A stretch of DNA of 55,828 nucleotides. Source: Verrucomicrobiota bacterium (lineage in GTDB: Bacteria > Verrucomicrobiota > Verrucomicrobiia > Opitutales > Puniceicoccaceae). The stretch lies in assembly GCA_038744685.1 (NCBI GenBank), contig JBCDMB010000023.1:1-55828 (forward strand), read 5' to 3'. How positions within the stretch are numbered: the first letter of the stretch is position 1; every line of letters begins with the position of its first letter. Made by a program: the position numbers and the translations under genes. The notes under the pieces were generated by a model, which saw only the letters and a program-made list of their open reading frames with translations, ran no database searches and was not told where the DNA came from. Below are positions 35,556 to 45,726 of this stretch, piece after piece.

Positions 35556-36668
35556 TTAGAGACCATTTACAGCCATCGGCATCGGCTGTTCGCAGCTTGA
35601 ATCAATGGTAATCCGAGTCCCGCTCTCTTCCGAATCATGGAAAGCAAGGATACAGTCCAAGACATGGTAGGCGATTGCTCCGCTAGCGCGGGGTCCTCGG
35701 TCCTCGGTGATCGCTTGGACCATATCGAGCAAGCCCAGGCCTCGGCCGCCGGAGTACGAATGGCTTTGCTGGGCAGCAGTGTAGGGTTTTGGAGGATATT
35801 CGCGGTTGATCAGGATTTCGCCTTCGAAACCGTTGGGATCAGGGCTTATTAGGGAGCCTTCCGTCCCGTGAAACTCGACACAGGATGGATCACCCGGTCG
35901 GAACTTGTGGTCAAAGCTAAACTCCAAATCGACTAACACGCCGCCGACCGTTTCGAGGCTTCCTGAATAGTAGGTTGGGGTGTTGACCTGGATCGTCTTA
36001 CCGTTGAGGGGTTCGCTTGTGATCGTCCGCTCTGTGAATCCATTCATGGCACGGCCTTGAACGGATCGGATGGGCCCAAGACACTGGATGAGAGTGCTCA
36101 GGTAATAGGGACCCATATCAAGAAGGGGACCGCCCCCTTCTTGGTAGTAAAAATCGGGATTGGAGTGCCAGTGCTCATGTCCTGCGCTAAGAAGGTTGCA
36201 GCGGGCAAACAATGCCTTTCCGATCTCTCCCTGTTCGATTAGGTGTCTTGCCGATTGGGTTCCGGTGCCCAGAACCGTATCCGGGGCGCAACCGACTTTG
36301 AGACCTTTTTCCTTCGCCTTCTCGAGAACTGCTTTTCCTTCCTCACGGGTAAGGGCAAACGGTTTTTCACAGTAGGCGTGCTTTCCGGCTTCGAGAGCTT
36401 TGTAATTGATTGAGGCGTGGGCTGCGGGATGGGTAAGGTTCAGGATCAGGTCGATACTCTGATCCTCCAGAAGGGCCTCAATCGTTGGAGCGACAGTAGA
36501 AATCCCAAAACCGGATGCTAAATCCTCTGCGAACGGTTGGCGTACATCGGTGCAGGTCGTGACTTCGACTTGGTCACGGTAGTCCTTTAAAAAAGGGAGA
36601 TAGGCATTACGTGCAATATCACCACAACCGATTAGGCCGGCACGGATCTTGGGATGGGGTTTTGTCAT
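35556..36668 (-). CDS. Gfo/Idh/MocA family oxidoreductase
   Basis: The protein has 370 residues. The N-terminal NAD(P) fold is GLIGCGDIARNAYLPFL, and the family motif is EKPFALTREEGKAVLEKAKEKG (Lys of EKP is catalytic). Such enzymes oxidise or reduce sugars and inositols. The substrate is unknown. It lies between the ThuA-like gene (17 bases upstream) and the FGE gene (17 bases downstream), forming a three-gene operon on the minus strand that fits breakdown of sulfated or modified sugars. Confidence 0.9.
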   Translation of the reverse strand: MTKPHPKIRAGLIGCGDIARNAYLPFLKDYRDQVEVTTCTDVRQPFAEDLASGFGISTVAPTIEALLEDQSIDLILNLTHPAAHASINYKALEAGKHAYCEKPFALTREEGKAVLEKAKEKGLKVGCAPDTVLGTGTQSARHLIEQGEIGKALFARCNLLSAGHEHWHSNPDFYYQEGGGPLLDMGPYYLSTLIQCLGPIRSVQGRAMNGFTERTITSEPLNGKTIQVNTPTYYSGSLETVGGVLVDLEFSFDHKFRPGDPSCVEFHGTEGSLISPDPNGFEGEILINREYPPKPYTAAQQSHSYSGGRGLGLLDMVQAITEDRGPRASGAIAYHVLDCILAFHDSEESGTRITIDSSCEQPMPMAVNGL

Positions 36669-36685
36669 CTACTTATCTCTTTTCG

Positions 36686-37327
36686 CTACTTTCTCGCGGC
36701 CCAGAGACAACCTTTCAGGACCATCTTCCAGACGGCCGGGTTTTCATCAAATTCCTCTACTGAATGGCCTAGCGATGAATAGAAAACGCGCCCTTCTCCC
36801 CAGTTCTTTGTCCAGGCAACAGGCATCTTGATTTCCTTTCCCTCGTATTTGTAGGTTGTTGAGAGGAGGACCTTAATCCCGGGATCGGTCAGAAGGTAAT
36901 ACTGTTCCGAATCATAGGAAAACTCTTGAGGGAGTCCCTGAGTCAAAGGATCTTCCGGGTCTTCGATCTGAACGGTGTAGGGACCCACGTGAGGATGGCC
37001 GACGAAGTGCCCACCCACCATCCATTCGTAGTCAATCGCACCCCGGAACGAATCTCCCATCGTACCGTGGATACCGGAGAGTCCGACGCCTGCGCGAACG
37101 GCTGAAGATAGGTTCTTCTCCCGATCCCCGGAAAGTGTTCCCATGGTCCATCCGGGAATGATGAGGTCGAACTGTTGCAGCAAGTCCAAATCATCAAGAC
37201 AATCCAGCGAGTCCACCAGTGTCACTTCAACGTTCGCTTGGGAGAGATCTTCTCTAAACTTTTGCGCGAGTGCTTTTGGTTGGTGACCATCCCATCCACC
37301 ATAAAAAAGTAGTGCAGTTTTCGCCAT
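36686..37327 (-). CDS. ThuA-like protein (glutamine-amidotransferase-like fold)
   Basis: The protein has 213 residues. ALLFYGGWDGHQPKALAQKFREDL at the start, PGWTMGTLSG, VGLSGIHGTMGDSFRGAIDYEWMVGGHFVGHP and GRVFYSSLGHSVEEF are typical of ThuA, a family tied to trehalose and related sugar use, whose exact reaction is unsure. First gene of the operon with the oxidoreductase and FGE genes; no clear ribosome site is visible. Confidence 0.9.
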   Translation of the reverse strand: MAKTALLFYGGWDGHQPKALAQKFREDLSQANVEVTLVDSLDCLDDLDLLQQFDLIIPGWTMGTLSGDREKNLSSAVRAGVGLSGIHGTMGDSFRGAIDYEWMVGGHFVGHPHVGPYTVQIEDPEDPLTQGLPQEFSYDSEQYYLLTDPGIKVLLSTTYKYEGKEIKMPVAWTKNWGEGRVFYSSLGHSVEEFDENPAVWKMVLKGCLWAARK

Positions 37328-37555
37328 CTGAGTTAGCAGAGTTGGGTGTAGGTGGTGGGATCTTGTGTCAAAAGGACGCTGGGTTTTGGCATGGGGAGGA
37401 GTTTTGACGTGAGGTTGTTCAGGTCAAGATCAGTCCAAATGCTTTTGGAGTTTCAACCGGCTCGGGTCCCGAAGAAAGCACACTCGGCGCAAGCTCCGAA
37501 TCATTTGAGATTGCAGATTTGAAATTTGAGATCGAAATGAGGCCTCATCCTTCGC

Positions 37556-40500
37556 ATGGCCGAAGGTTCTTCATCTGTGACTGACGACAAAAGACAGAAC
37601 CACTGGAACATATCCGCCGATACCGGCGGAACCTTCACTGATGTTGTTGCCACCAGTCCGGAGGGAGAGAGAAAGGAGGCGAAGGTTCTTTCTTCTGGAA
37701 CGCTTCGTTTGCGGGTTGTTCAGAGACTGGGTGAGGGTCGGTTGCGGGTGGATTCGTTGGGTCTTCCAGATGGATTTCTTGGAAATAGTCTGTTGGTCGG
37801 CGGCGGAATCGTTCGAGAGTTCGTCGAGGACAGGCTGACAGTCGACGGAAGCCTCAACCCTGATTCCGATACCGTGGAAATCGACACGGGACTCCCGGCT
37901 CCGCTTCTCGGCGCGCATCTGGTGACTCAGACGCCTCTTGCGCAACCGTTACCGCCGATCCGAATGAGGATCGCGACTACTCGCGGAACCAATGCCCTCC
38001 TCGAAGGAAAAGGGGCCAAGGTTATTCTACTGACCAGTGAGGGCTTTACCGACCTTCTCCGCATTGGAGACCAAACCCGTCCAGACTTGTTTCAACGCCC
38101 GATTCCATCAAGGAGAAGATTGTTCGCCGAAACGGTGGGATTGCCGGTGAGGCTAAACCGAGAGGGCTCTTCGGAGGCTTTTGGAACGGGAGAGGGAATT
38201 CTCGAAGAACTGGAGAAGTATGCTGGAGAAGACCGTGTTCTCGTTTTGTCATTGTGCAATGGATACTTTGGGTCTGAAATCGAGGAAGAATGGGTATCGA
38301 AGTTTCGCCATTTGCCCTGGGCGAAAGTTGTCACTGCATCTTCTTTGAGTCAATTACCTGGTTACCTGCGACGCACGGAGACTGCGGTGGTAGAGGGATA
38401 TTTGGGTCCGATTCTCGACAGCTATCTGGATTCGATAGCGGAGGTGGAAGGGGTGAACGAGCTCAAGGTAATGACGAGTGGGGGTGGGGTCCTTTCCCGT
38501 GATCGATACCGTGCGGTCGATTCCCTGTTGAGTGGTCCAGCCGGCGGAGTGATTGGTGCCGTGGGGGCAGCAAACAGGGTGGGAGTGTCTTCGTTTCTGG
38601 CCTTTGATATGGGAGGCACCAGTACGGACGTCTCTCGCTACGACGGGAACTTGGTCTATCAGAGTGAGCTGTCTGTGGGGCAAGCGAAGGTTTACTCAGA
38701 GGCGTTACGCATCGAAACGGTCGCCGCAGGAGGTGGGTCGATCTGTGCGTTTGACGGTCATGGTTTTACGGTGGGGCCAGAAAGCGCAGGGGCTGATCCA
38801 GGTCCAGCCTGCTATGGCCAGGGAGGGCCGCTCACCTTGACCGATGTGCACCTGCTCCTTGGTCGTCTGGATCCGTCCCGATTTGGAATACCGCTGCATT
38901 CTGAGGCGGCATCGATTGCCTTTGTCCATCTCCTAAATCAGGCGAACAAAAAACAAGCTTCAACAAAGGAAAAGGAAGATATTCTTCGAGGTTTTCTTCG
39001 AATTGCGGACGAAACCATGGCAGGTGCACTGCGAAAGATCTCTATCCGTGATGGCCTCGATCCTAGCTCGTTTTCGCTAATATCTTTCGGCGGAGGTGGC
39101 GGTTTGCATGCCTGCAGCCTTGCTGAAATGCTTGGGATGAAACAAATCCTGCAGCCGGGTAGTGCCGGAATTCTTAGTGCCGAGGGTCTGGCGGATGCTC
39201 GTCCGGAAAGGATTGAACGGCGACCGGTTCTATTGCTGGTGAAGGATTTTGAGAATCAGGCTTCTGCCCGTTTTGCGGAAATTGAGAAGCTGATCTTGGA
39301 TGAGTGGGAGGGGGGATCAGTCGAGACGATTGTCTGGCAGCGTGAGGTGTTTCTTCGGAGGCTTGGGCAGGACGCGACGCTTCGTTGCGAGTGGACCAAG
39401 GGCGTCGATTTGCAGGCTGCGTTTCAGCGTGAGTTTGAGCGGATCTTCGGTTTTCAGCAGGAGGACCTTATGATTGAGGTAGCTACGATCAGGGTTCGGG
39501 CCGTGGGCGAAGAAGTCGAGCAATCCAAGGAAGAGTTCTCCCGTGAACAGCTGGTAGAGACACAGGCGGGCGACTTTCTCTCGGAGGATGATCTTGCGTC
39601 GGGTTGTTTTGGTCAAGGGCCCTGTGTTATCTCTCAGAAGTTCGGGACACTGGTGGTTGAGAAAGGCTGGCAGTTTATGGTTGGGGAGAAAGGTTCCATT
39701 CTTCTCGATCAGGTTGAAGACTCCCACGTGGAGCCGGTAGGATTTGGATCGACGGAGATTCGCCATGAATTGTTCCGCAACCGCTTCGGCGGAGTCGTCG
39801 AGTCGATGGGAGAGGTCCTGAGGCGGACTGCGCTGAGCGTGAACATTCGGGAGCGCTTGGATTTTTCCTGTGCTTTGCTGGATGCCGAAGGGCGATTGGT
39901 CGTCAACGCACCGCACATCCCGGTCCATCTGGGTGCGATGGGAGTTTGCGTTCGATCCGTGTCTCAAGTGCTCAACTGGAAGCCGGGGGATATTGCGATT
40001 ACGAACCATCCCGGTTTCGGCGGTTCGCACCTGCCGGATGTAACTGTAATGGCACCGGTTTTTTTCCAAGAGAGGGGCCTCGTTGCTTTTCTGGCAGTGC
40101 GTGCCCACCATGCCGAGATTGGGGGGATTCGGCCGGGTTCGATGCCTGCGGATGCACGCTCGCTAGGGGAGGAGGGTGTGGTTATCCCTCCGTTCCATCT
40201 CTTTCGAGAAAGCAAGGACCATCGGGATCGGCTGCGGCAACTGTTGCAGGGAGGAGACGGAATCCTTGGCTCACGGGCTCTCGAAACCAACCTCGCCGAT
40301 GTGGCGAGCCAGGTGGCAGCAGTTCGCGAGGGATTGTTCCTCGTTGAAAGAATGATTCAGAGCTTTGGGATTGAGGAGATTCAGTTGTATCTAACCCGCA
40401 TTCTCGAGCAGTCCTCCAGTTGGATGCTAAAGACAATCACCGCCTTACCGGTTAAAGAAAAAGAGGTAATTGTCCATTTGGATGGAGGCGAGGAGATTCA

Positions 40501-41335
40501 CTGTAGTTTTCGGGTCAACGACCAAGGCCGACTGCAGATCGATTTCGATGGAACGACTGCGGGGAATGGAGCGTTTCAGTGTCCGCTCGCTGTATCGCTG
40601 AGCTCGGTGCTGTATGTTTGCCGTCTGCTCGTTGACCGTCCGGTTCCATTGAATGAGGGGCTTCTGGCTCCAGTGGATCTCACGGTTCCAGAAGGATGTC
40701 TACTCTCTGCGACCTTTTCCGGTGAAGACATTTCTGCGATGCCGCCCGTTGTTGCGGGAAACGTGGAAGTCAGTCAGCGGTTAGTGCAGGCCTTGATCCG
40801 TCTTTTCGGGATTGAGGCCGATAGCCAGGCCACCATGAACAATGTCATCTTCGGAAGCGGGAACTTTTCCCATTACGAAACCCTGGCGGGAGGAGAGGGA
40901 GCCTCCGCACGCGGACCGGGAGCCGACGCCGTCCAAGTGCACATGACCAACACCGCGATCACCGATGCTGAGATTCTGGAACACCGGTTCCCGGTAAAGG
41001 TAGTGAATTTTTCGATACGGAACGGATCCGGAGGGCAGGGAAGGAATTCTGGCGGTTGCGGAGTCGTTCGGGAGTATCTTTTTGAAGAAGAGGTAGAGCT
41101 TTCCCTCCTCACGCAACAACGGGACTTCGGACCAAAGGGAAGCGATGGCGGCCTGAATGGTTCGCCCGGCCAACAAATCCTCATCCATCCCGATGGTACA
41201 GAAGAAACCTTACCCTTCGCCTCCACTGTGACGGTTCCTAGAGGCAGCCGCCTGCGAGTGGAGACTCCCGGAGGTGGGGGATGGGGAGAGATTGAGGAGA
41301 GATCAGAAGATAGACTCCAGGAGACAGAATTTTGA
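37556..41335 (+). CDS. 5-oxoprolinase / hydantoinase, fused A and B parts
   Basis: The protein has 1259 residues, the length of the single-chain enzyme. It opens 5-oxoproline to glutamate with ATP. The HyuA-like half comes first: [53 protein letters not shown]. The HyuB-like half starts near residue 740 ([41 protein letters not shown]) and has [14 protein letters not shown] and the [18 protein letters not shown] end. In many bacteria the halves are separate, so the fusion is notable but known. Substrate specificity within the family is not provable here. Monocistronic. Confidence 0.92.
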   Translation: MAEGSSSVTDDKRQNHWNISADTGGTFTDVVATSPEGERKEAKVLSSGTLRLRVVQRLGEGRLRVDSLGLPDGFLGNSLLVGGGIVREFVEDRLTVDGSLNPDSDTVEIDTGLPAPLLGAHLVTQTPLAQPLPPIRMRIATTRGTNALLEGKGAKVILLTSEGFTDLLRIGDQTRPDLFQRPIPSRRRLFAETVGLPVRLNREGSSEAFGTGEGILEELEKYAGEDRVLVLSLCNGYFGSEIEEEWVSKFRHLPWAKVVTASSLSQLPGYLRRTETAVVEGYLGPILDSYLDSIAEVEGVNELKVMTSGGGVLSRDRYRAVDSLLSGPAGGVIGAVGAANRVGVSSFLAFDMGGTSTDVSRYDGNLVYQSELSVGQAKVYSEALRIETVAAGGGSICAFDGHGFTVGPESAGADPGPACYGQGGPLTLTDVHLLLGRLDPSRFGIPLHSEAASIAFVHLLNQANKKQASTKEKEDILRGFLRIADETMAGALRKISIRDGLDPSSFSLISFGGGGGLHACSLAEMLGMKQILQPGSAGILSAEGLADARPERIERRPVLLLVKDFENQASARFAEIEKLILDEWEGGSVETIVWQREVFLRRLGQDATLRCEWTKGVDLQAAFQREFERIFGFQQEDLMIEVATIRVRAVGEEVEQSKEEFSREQLVETQAGDFLSEDDLASGCFGQGPCVISQKFGTLVVEKGWQFMVGEKGSILLDQVEDSHVEPVGFGSTEIRHELFRNRFGGVVESMGEVLRRTALSVNIRERLDFSCALLDAEGRLVVNAPHIPVHLGAMGVCVRSVSQVLNWKPGDIAITNHPGFGGSHLPDVTVMAPVFFQERGLVAFLAVRAHHAEIGGIRPGSMPADARSLGEEGVVIPPFHLFRESKDHRDRLRQLLQGGDGILGSRALETNLADVASQVAAVREGLFLVERMIQSFGIEEIQLYLTRILEQSSSWMLKTITALPVKEKEVIVHLDGGEEIHCSFRVNDQGRLQIDFDGTTAGNGAFQCPLAVSLSSVLYVCRLLVDRPVPLNEGLLAPVDLTVPEGCLLSATFSGEDISAMPPVVAGNVEVSQRLVQALIRLFGIEADSQATMNNVIFGSGNFSHYETLAGGEGASARGPGADAVQVHMTNTAITDAEILEHRFPVKVVNFSIRNGSGGQGRNSGGCGVVREYLFEEEVELSLLTQQRDFGPKGSDGGLNGSPGQQILIHPDGTEETLPFASTVTVPRGSRLRVETPGGGGWGEIEERSEDRLQETEF

Positions 41336-41718
41336 GAAAGAGAGTCTTCCGAGACCCCCAAACGTCCTGTTGGAAGAAGTGTAGGCGTCTTGGGGGAGGG
41401 GCGGGTTCCATCCCGTCCGCGAGCTGTGTGGATTACCCGCTCCATGATGCGGATCAGCAAGCGTATTGATTGAAGTAGAGCGCAGCGGGAACGGAGCCCC
41501 ACCCTCCGGGTAAGGAGTAGGAGTTCAATTCTGTAGGCCTTCCAGACTCTGGTTGGATTCGATCAGGCAGGAATACAGGGTGAGAGTGTTCTTCGCTTTG
41601 TAAAAAGTCGTCAAAAAAGTTTTTTTCCAAATAAAGTTGCAAACTAGACTCAGTAGCGTTTTTCTTCATTTTCGCGACTAAGTCTCAATAATGAGAATCG
41701 CGTTCTAAAACCTAAAAA
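41336..41718. other. Intergenic region upstream of the secretion locus
   Basis: No gene is recognised. A CCCCCAA / TTGGGGG inverted pair near 41357-41396 may end the 5-oxoprolinase transcript. The last 150 bases are AT-rich (a TTTTTTT run near 41615, TTGCAA at 41636) and probably hold the promoter of the pseudopilin operon, but I cannot place it reliably. Confidence 0.4.
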
Positions 41719-42504
41719 ATGAATAAAAACAAAAAACACTCACTCCTGCAGACCAAGTCAAGCAGGGGTCTGACCCTGATCGAGCTCCTTGTGGTTCTGG
41801 TCATTCTTGTCGCCGTTGGCGGCCTTCTCGTCCCAACCATCAGCAACGCCCTCGCTCGGAGCCACGTCGCGACTTGTGCGACGAATTTCCCGGAAGTGCA
41901 TCAGATGGTCCAAAGAGCCCTTTTCGAAAGCACTAGCTTGGGAACCGATTTTGAGTCGGGAATCGATATTGGAGATACTAGTGTAGGGGTCAATGAGCAG
42001 GCAGTTTTGACCCTAACTGCGGATGATGTAGCGGCTCTTGCGGATGTTGGCATTACAACAGTAGTTGATCATGATGAGGGTGCTACTGATTACAGTGTTA
42101 CGTTCAACATCGGCGCCGCACAGCGTACGTTGGCCACTGGTCAGACACTTATTACTTTGACGCCTGCACAGGCTGAGAGCATTTATCTGCCTAACGGGGC
42201 TGGAGATCGTTATGTCTGGCTCGGTATAGGCCCTGACTGGTCCCTTTTGGGCACCCTTGCTCCCGAACCACCAGTGCATTTTGGTGACACTCCGGGATTT
42301 CTCCCTGATGAGGTTCATTCCCGGTTCGGAATTATTCTACAACTCGCTGAGGACGACGGAGCGGGCACTGCTGTCCCGTTTGAGTCGGCCGAGTTCAAAC
42401 GAGTCAGCTACTCGCTCGGGAATACTGACGGCGTCGCCGGAGCCGAGTTTGAAACAGGGGACAACCACATCGGTGTCTACTGGACCGAGTTAAACGAGAG
42501 CTAA
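41719..42504 (+). CDS. Type II secretion pseudopilin 1
   Basis: The protein has 261 residues. Leader of 19 residues, then SRG|LTLIELLVVLVILVAVGGLLVPTIS: prepilin cleavage site with Glu+5, but with Leu instead of Phe after the cut. The exported part has HFGDTPGFLPDEVHSRFGIILQL and ends GVYWTELNES. It is longer than GspG and differs from GspH/I/J by eye. First gene of the secretion locus, and followed by a strong hairpin, so it may be expressed at a higher level than the rest. Confidence 0.88.
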   Translation: MNKNKKHSLLQTKSSRGLTLIELLVVLVILVAVGGLLVPTISNALARSHVATCATNFPEVHQMVQRALFESTSLGTDFESGIDIGDTSVGVNEQAVLTLTADDVAALADVGITTVVDHDEGATDYSVTFNIGAAQRTLATGQTLITLTPAQAESIYLPNGAGDRYVWLGIGPDWSLLGTLAPEPPVHFGDTPGFLPDEVHSRFGIILQLAEDDGAGTAVPFESAEFKRVSYSLGNTDGVAGAEFETGDNHIGVYWTELNES

Positions 42505-42527
42505 ACGCTAAACGGTATTAACCTGAG

Positions 42528-42567
42528 GCGTGGCGCTCCCGCTCACTGGGAGCGTCACGCTTTCTTT
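42528..42567 (+). terminator. Rho-independent terminator after pseudopilin 1
   Basis: Arms GCGTGGCGCTCCC (42528-42540) and GGGAGCGTCACGC (42548-42560) pair over 13 positions with one G-T, followed by TTTCTTT. It divides the locus, so pseudopilin 1 is likely made as a separate or excess transcript. Confidence 0.88.
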
Positions 42568-42898
42568 CCCACTGTAGATGATGATCTAAATGACACGTTT
42601 TTCGTCACCATCTTGTAAAGGCGAAGGGCACTCAGAGCATGCATGCCTTCCCATCAGCCTTACGAACTTTTTAACGGGTTCGAGTCACAAGATTACCTAA
42701 TTTGACAGTTGGCCTACTACGGATCTGATCGCTGCCGCAATTTTGTTGGCGGCTTCTTTTGTTGTTACAAACAAGTATGTAAGTGTCGAAATCAAGCAGC
42801 ACCCGGGGTGCCGCAAATCTGCTCTCAAAACTCTCTTTTTTTCTCTAGGTGAGAGCATAAAAAAAATTTCCAGACTAAAATATCCTCTTGATGAAACC
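42568..42898. other. Intergenic region between pseudopilins 1 and 2
   Basis: No gene is seen. The last 100 bases are T- and A-rich (CTCTCTTTTTTTCTC, AAAAAAAATTT), a likely second promoter region for the rest of the locus. The open frame reaching back to 42743 is in-frame with pseudopilin 2 but has no ribosome site or family-like leader. Confidence 0.4.
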
Positions 42899-43705
42899 AT
42901 GAATACTCTAAACAAAAAGGAGAAGGGCAGGTTCTCAGTTTATTCCCGTCGCGGTCTAACTCTAGTTGAGCTTCTTGTCGTCCTTGCAATTATCACCGCT
43001 GTTGCAGGCATCGTCATCCCGATCATTCCGGATTCGCAGCAGCGTTCGCATGGAGCAACAGGAGCGGGTAACGTACGCGAACTCGCCAAAGCCGTTGAAG
43101 TGCAGAAAAGCTCGACCGGTAGCTTTGGCAATGAGTGGGACAGTCTGATCGATAGTAACCCGGCCACGGTTGCCCCGACTGACCTCGTGGTGGAAGACTT
43201 GAGTTCTCCGGGAGTGGGCACGGTCGAAGAGGCGATTGTCAATGCCCTCGTTGAGGCGGGGATCGTGACCGCCTATGAACACGATGATTTCAGCGACCCT
43301 ACCGTGAACCAGACGTTTGACGGGCTCACGATTGCTTTGGTCGATAAACTGGGGTCAGACGAAGATGTCGCCACCCTCACCGCCGCTGGCGAAGACCGCC
43401 TTGGCCTTCCGGGTAGTGTATTGAATGGAGTACCTGCTTCGGACATTGAAGCCTACGTCGCTTTTGGGGTTGGGCAGGAATCTACTCTGGTCGGTCGGAG
43501 TCTAGTCGATGCCCCCGTGCAATATCCGTCGGGAGCGACGAATCCGACAGACCACTATTCACGGTTCATTGCTGTCTTTGCGGTGCCGGTCGACGGCGCC
43601 CCCCTTCGTCTCGCCACCATCACCGGTGTCGAAGATCTGGCCGGAGGTGATCGTCTGCGCCGCCTCGGCGACTATCTGGACGATTATTTCAACAGTTTTA
43701 ATTAA
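42899..43705 (+). CDS. Type II secretion pseudopilin 2
   Basis: The protein has 268 residues from ATG 42899, giving a 24-residue leader (NTLNKKEKGRFSVYSRRG) before RRG|LTLVELLVVLAIITAVAGIVIP. It resembles pseudopilin 1 in layout: a HATGAGNVRELAKAVEVQ helix, an EDRLGLPGSVLNGVPASDIEAYVAFGVG part and a HYSRFIAVFAVPVDG part, matching the HSRFGIILQLAEDDG part of pseudopilin 1. The two look like a duplicated pair. The hydrophobic helix has Glu+5. Confidence 0.88.
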   Translation: MNTLNKKEKGRFSVYSRRGLTLVELLVVLAIITAVAGIVIPIIPDSQQRSHGATGAGNVRELAKAVEVQKSSTGSFGNEWDSLIDSNPATVAPTDLVVEDLSSPGVGTVEEAIVNALVEAGIVTAYEHDDFSDPTVNQTFDGLTIALVDKLGSDEDVATLTAAGEDRLGLPGSVLNGVPASDIEAYVAFGVGQESTLVGRSLVDAPVQYPSGATNPTDHYSRFIAVFAVPVDGAPLRLATITGVEDLAGGDRLRRLGDYLDDYFNSFN

Positions 43706-43734
43706 GACTGGAACTATCGTCCTTTGATCGGTCA

Positions 43735-44382
43735 GTGATCCCCACTTTAGATGGAATGATTCCTCGCACTCCTCACTGCTTCCGCCTGCTACGAGCGACT
43801 GGCTTCACGCTGGTTGAGCTTTTGGTCGTCCTGACCATTCTTGGTGCAGTGGCGGTCATCGCGACTCTCGCCTACACAAGCGACCCAGTAGTTCTCGACG
43901 CAAGTGGCGAGCCGATCACCTCGCGGGAGGCAGCTACTACAGCGACGCTACGGGAAGTTGAAACGGCTCTCACCGGGGGAGGACTGGGCGAAAGCGGCTA
44001 CCTCCAACACATCGGCGCGCTGCCCTCGCGCATTGCGGGACTCATGGAAAACATCGACAGCGAGGACGCCTACGACATCACCACCAAACGTGGCTGGCAG
44101 GGGCCGTACTTTATCACGAGTGTCGTGCGCTACGGTGACTTTATCGAAACGGGCGACGGCTTTGACGACAACTCGGACATTGCCGGCATTGAGGACGAAC
44201 CGACTATCATCGATGCTTGGGGTAAACCGATTGTTCTCCAGGAGCCCGGTGACGAAGACGATGCACGCCTTGTCTCTGCCGGACCGAACCGGATTTTGGA
44301 AACGGACCCGAGTGATGCGCTGGATCCTGATCGGGGTGATGATCTCGTTCTGTTTCTCCTCAGTGTAGACCCTTTGCTGTAG
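43735..44382 (+). CDS. Type II secretion pseudopilin 3, GspG-like
   Basis: The protein has 215 residues from GTG 43735; ATG 43756 gives 208. Prepilin site RATG|FTLVELLVVLTILGAVAVIATLAY with Glu+5. The exported part has GWQGPYFI, DAWGKPIVL, LVSAGPNRI and ends DDLVLFLL, close to the WGxPY and SxGPDG...DDI core of GspG, the main pseudopilin with its Ca site. It is therefore the best GspG candidate of the four. Confidence 0.88.
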   Translation: MIPTLDGMIPRTPHCFRLLRATGFTLVELLVVLTILGAVAVIATLAYTSDPVVLDASGEPITSREAATTATLREVETALTGGGLGESGYLQHIGALPSRIAGLMENIDSEDAYDITTKRGWQGPYFITSVVRYGDFIETGDGFDDNSDIAGIEDEPTIIDAWGKPIVLQEPGDEDDARLVSAGPNRILETDPSDALDPDRGDDLVLFLLSVDPLL

Positions 44383-44386
44383 ATTT

Positions 44387-45616
44387 GTGAGTCAACGATT
44401 GATGAATACTGATAGTCAGGTCATCTCGGAACAGGTTTCGGATGGCGGAACTTTGCCAGATGCCGGATGGATAGGCGGCTGCAGTCAATCCCGAGCGGCT
44501 GCTCTTGACCGTCGAAGCCTTGGCGTAGTCGGTTTAGCTGCCGGTGTTCGTTCTACGGTTCAATACTGCTCTCGGCGACTAAAGTCGCCGTTCCTTGGTT
44601 TGTTATTTGCGAGGAACGATGACTTCACTCGTCGTAGCGGTTGTCCTGAACGAAACCTATTTGCCTCTGACGACGGGAGACGGACAAAGGCAAATCCAAC
44701 CCGTTCCCGAGACGGTCTAACCCTCATTGAGCTACTCGTTGTCCTGAGCATCATTGCGGTGCTTTCATCGGTCGTCCTGCGAAATGTTGCCCAAATGACC
44801 CAGGAAAATCGATACGATGCCAATATTGATCAATTGGAAGAGATCGAAGCGAGCATTGTCGGCGATTCTGCCTTCGTTGGATTCGTCAGTGATATCGGAA
44901 GATTGCCAAGCGCTCAAGGGACTGACCCTCTCACCCAACTAAGCGAGCTTTGGGAAGCGGGTGGGCTGCCTGCCTATGCAATCGTTGCGCCGTCCGGCGA
45001 TTCCGAGGTTCGGGTCGGCGCGGGATGGCGCGGACCTTATTTGAACCTTGGACTCAATCGGTCTGAGGTGACAGATGGTTTCGGAAATTCTTTAATCCCT
45101 CTCGACATCAGTGGATCAGCCGCCGACGACGGAGATCCGATTTCGATCATCCAGTCTGGCGGAGCCAACGGCACGACTGACCTCTCTGATTCGGGAATCA
45201 ACGAAGATCTCGCAATTGTCTTCGCAGCCGACTCAACGGCTGTCTCTGGCGGACTTGCTGATACCGAGGGAGACTTTTGGCGGAGCGACCTGGTGGTAAC
45301 CGTGGTTCGGGATGGCGGCTCGATCGCTCTGGCAGACGGCGCAAACCTAATTGTTCGCGTCTACGGGGCAAACGGTGCCGGCGGAGCACATACAGTTTTG
45401 GAAGAGAAGCGAGTTCTCCCAGCCGACTCTCCCTCCGAATCCTTTACTCTTAGCGACCTACCCGTTGGTGCACTCGCATTACGCGCCTATCAGGATGCAA
45501 CAGACCCTGCTAACAAAGACAGTGCGATCACCACAACCCTTCCCGAACGCCGGTCACCGGTAACCCAAATCCGGCTCGGGCAGTTCAACGAGCCGGTCAC
45601 CCTTACCCTCTATTAA
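44387..45616 (+). CDS. Type II secretion pseudopilin 4, long leader, start uncertain
   Basis: The prepilin site is SRDG|LTLIELLVVLSIIAVLSSVVLRNVA at 44714-44790. The frame stays open from GTG 44387, which would give a leader of about 110 residues; normal leaders have 5-30. No ATG lies in-frame between; TTG 44600 is one option, with no ribosome site. A hairpin GGCGACT/AGTCGCC (44574-44589) sits within this stretch, so part of it may be non-coding. The mature part of about 300 residues has GWRGPYLNLG and a beta-rich C-terminal domain (HTVLEEKRVLPADSPSES). Confidence 0.75.
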   Translation: MSQRLMNTDSQVISEQVSDGGTLPDAGWIGGCSQSRAAALDRRSLGVVGLAAGVRSTVQYCSRRLKSPFLGLLFARNDDFTRRSGCPERNLFASDDGRRTKANPTRSRDGLTLIELLVVLSIIAVLSSVVLRNVAQMTQENRYDANIDQLEEIEASIVGDSAFVGFVSDIGRLPSAQGTDPLTQLSELWEAGGLPAYAIVAPSGDSEVRVGAGWRGPYLNLGLNRSEVTDGFGNSLIPLDISGSAADDGDPISIIQSGGANGTTDLSDSGINEDLAIVFAADSTAVSGGLADTEGDFWRSDLVVTVVRDGGSIALADGANLIVRVYGANGAGGAHTVLEEKRVLPADSPSESFTLSDLPVGALALRAYQDATDPANKDSAITTTLPERRSPVTQIRLGQFNEPVTLTLY

Positions 45617-45726
45617 CTAAAGAAATTACAAGCAAAGACCCGGGGTTCATCCGATTGCAACAGGGATTCGAACTCAGAAATTCCAAAAGTTTTCAGACAA
45701 ACTCTAATTTTCACCAAAACAAACTC

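Noticed and set aside
39317-40111. Long minus-strand frame of 264 codons
   Set aside because: It is the shadow of the 5-oxoprolinase gene, whose plus-strand motifs are unambiguous in the same interval.
41686-41705. Fur-box-like AATAATGAGAATC upstream of pseudopilin 1
   Set aside because: Only one half matches the known palindrome and no iron-related gene follows.
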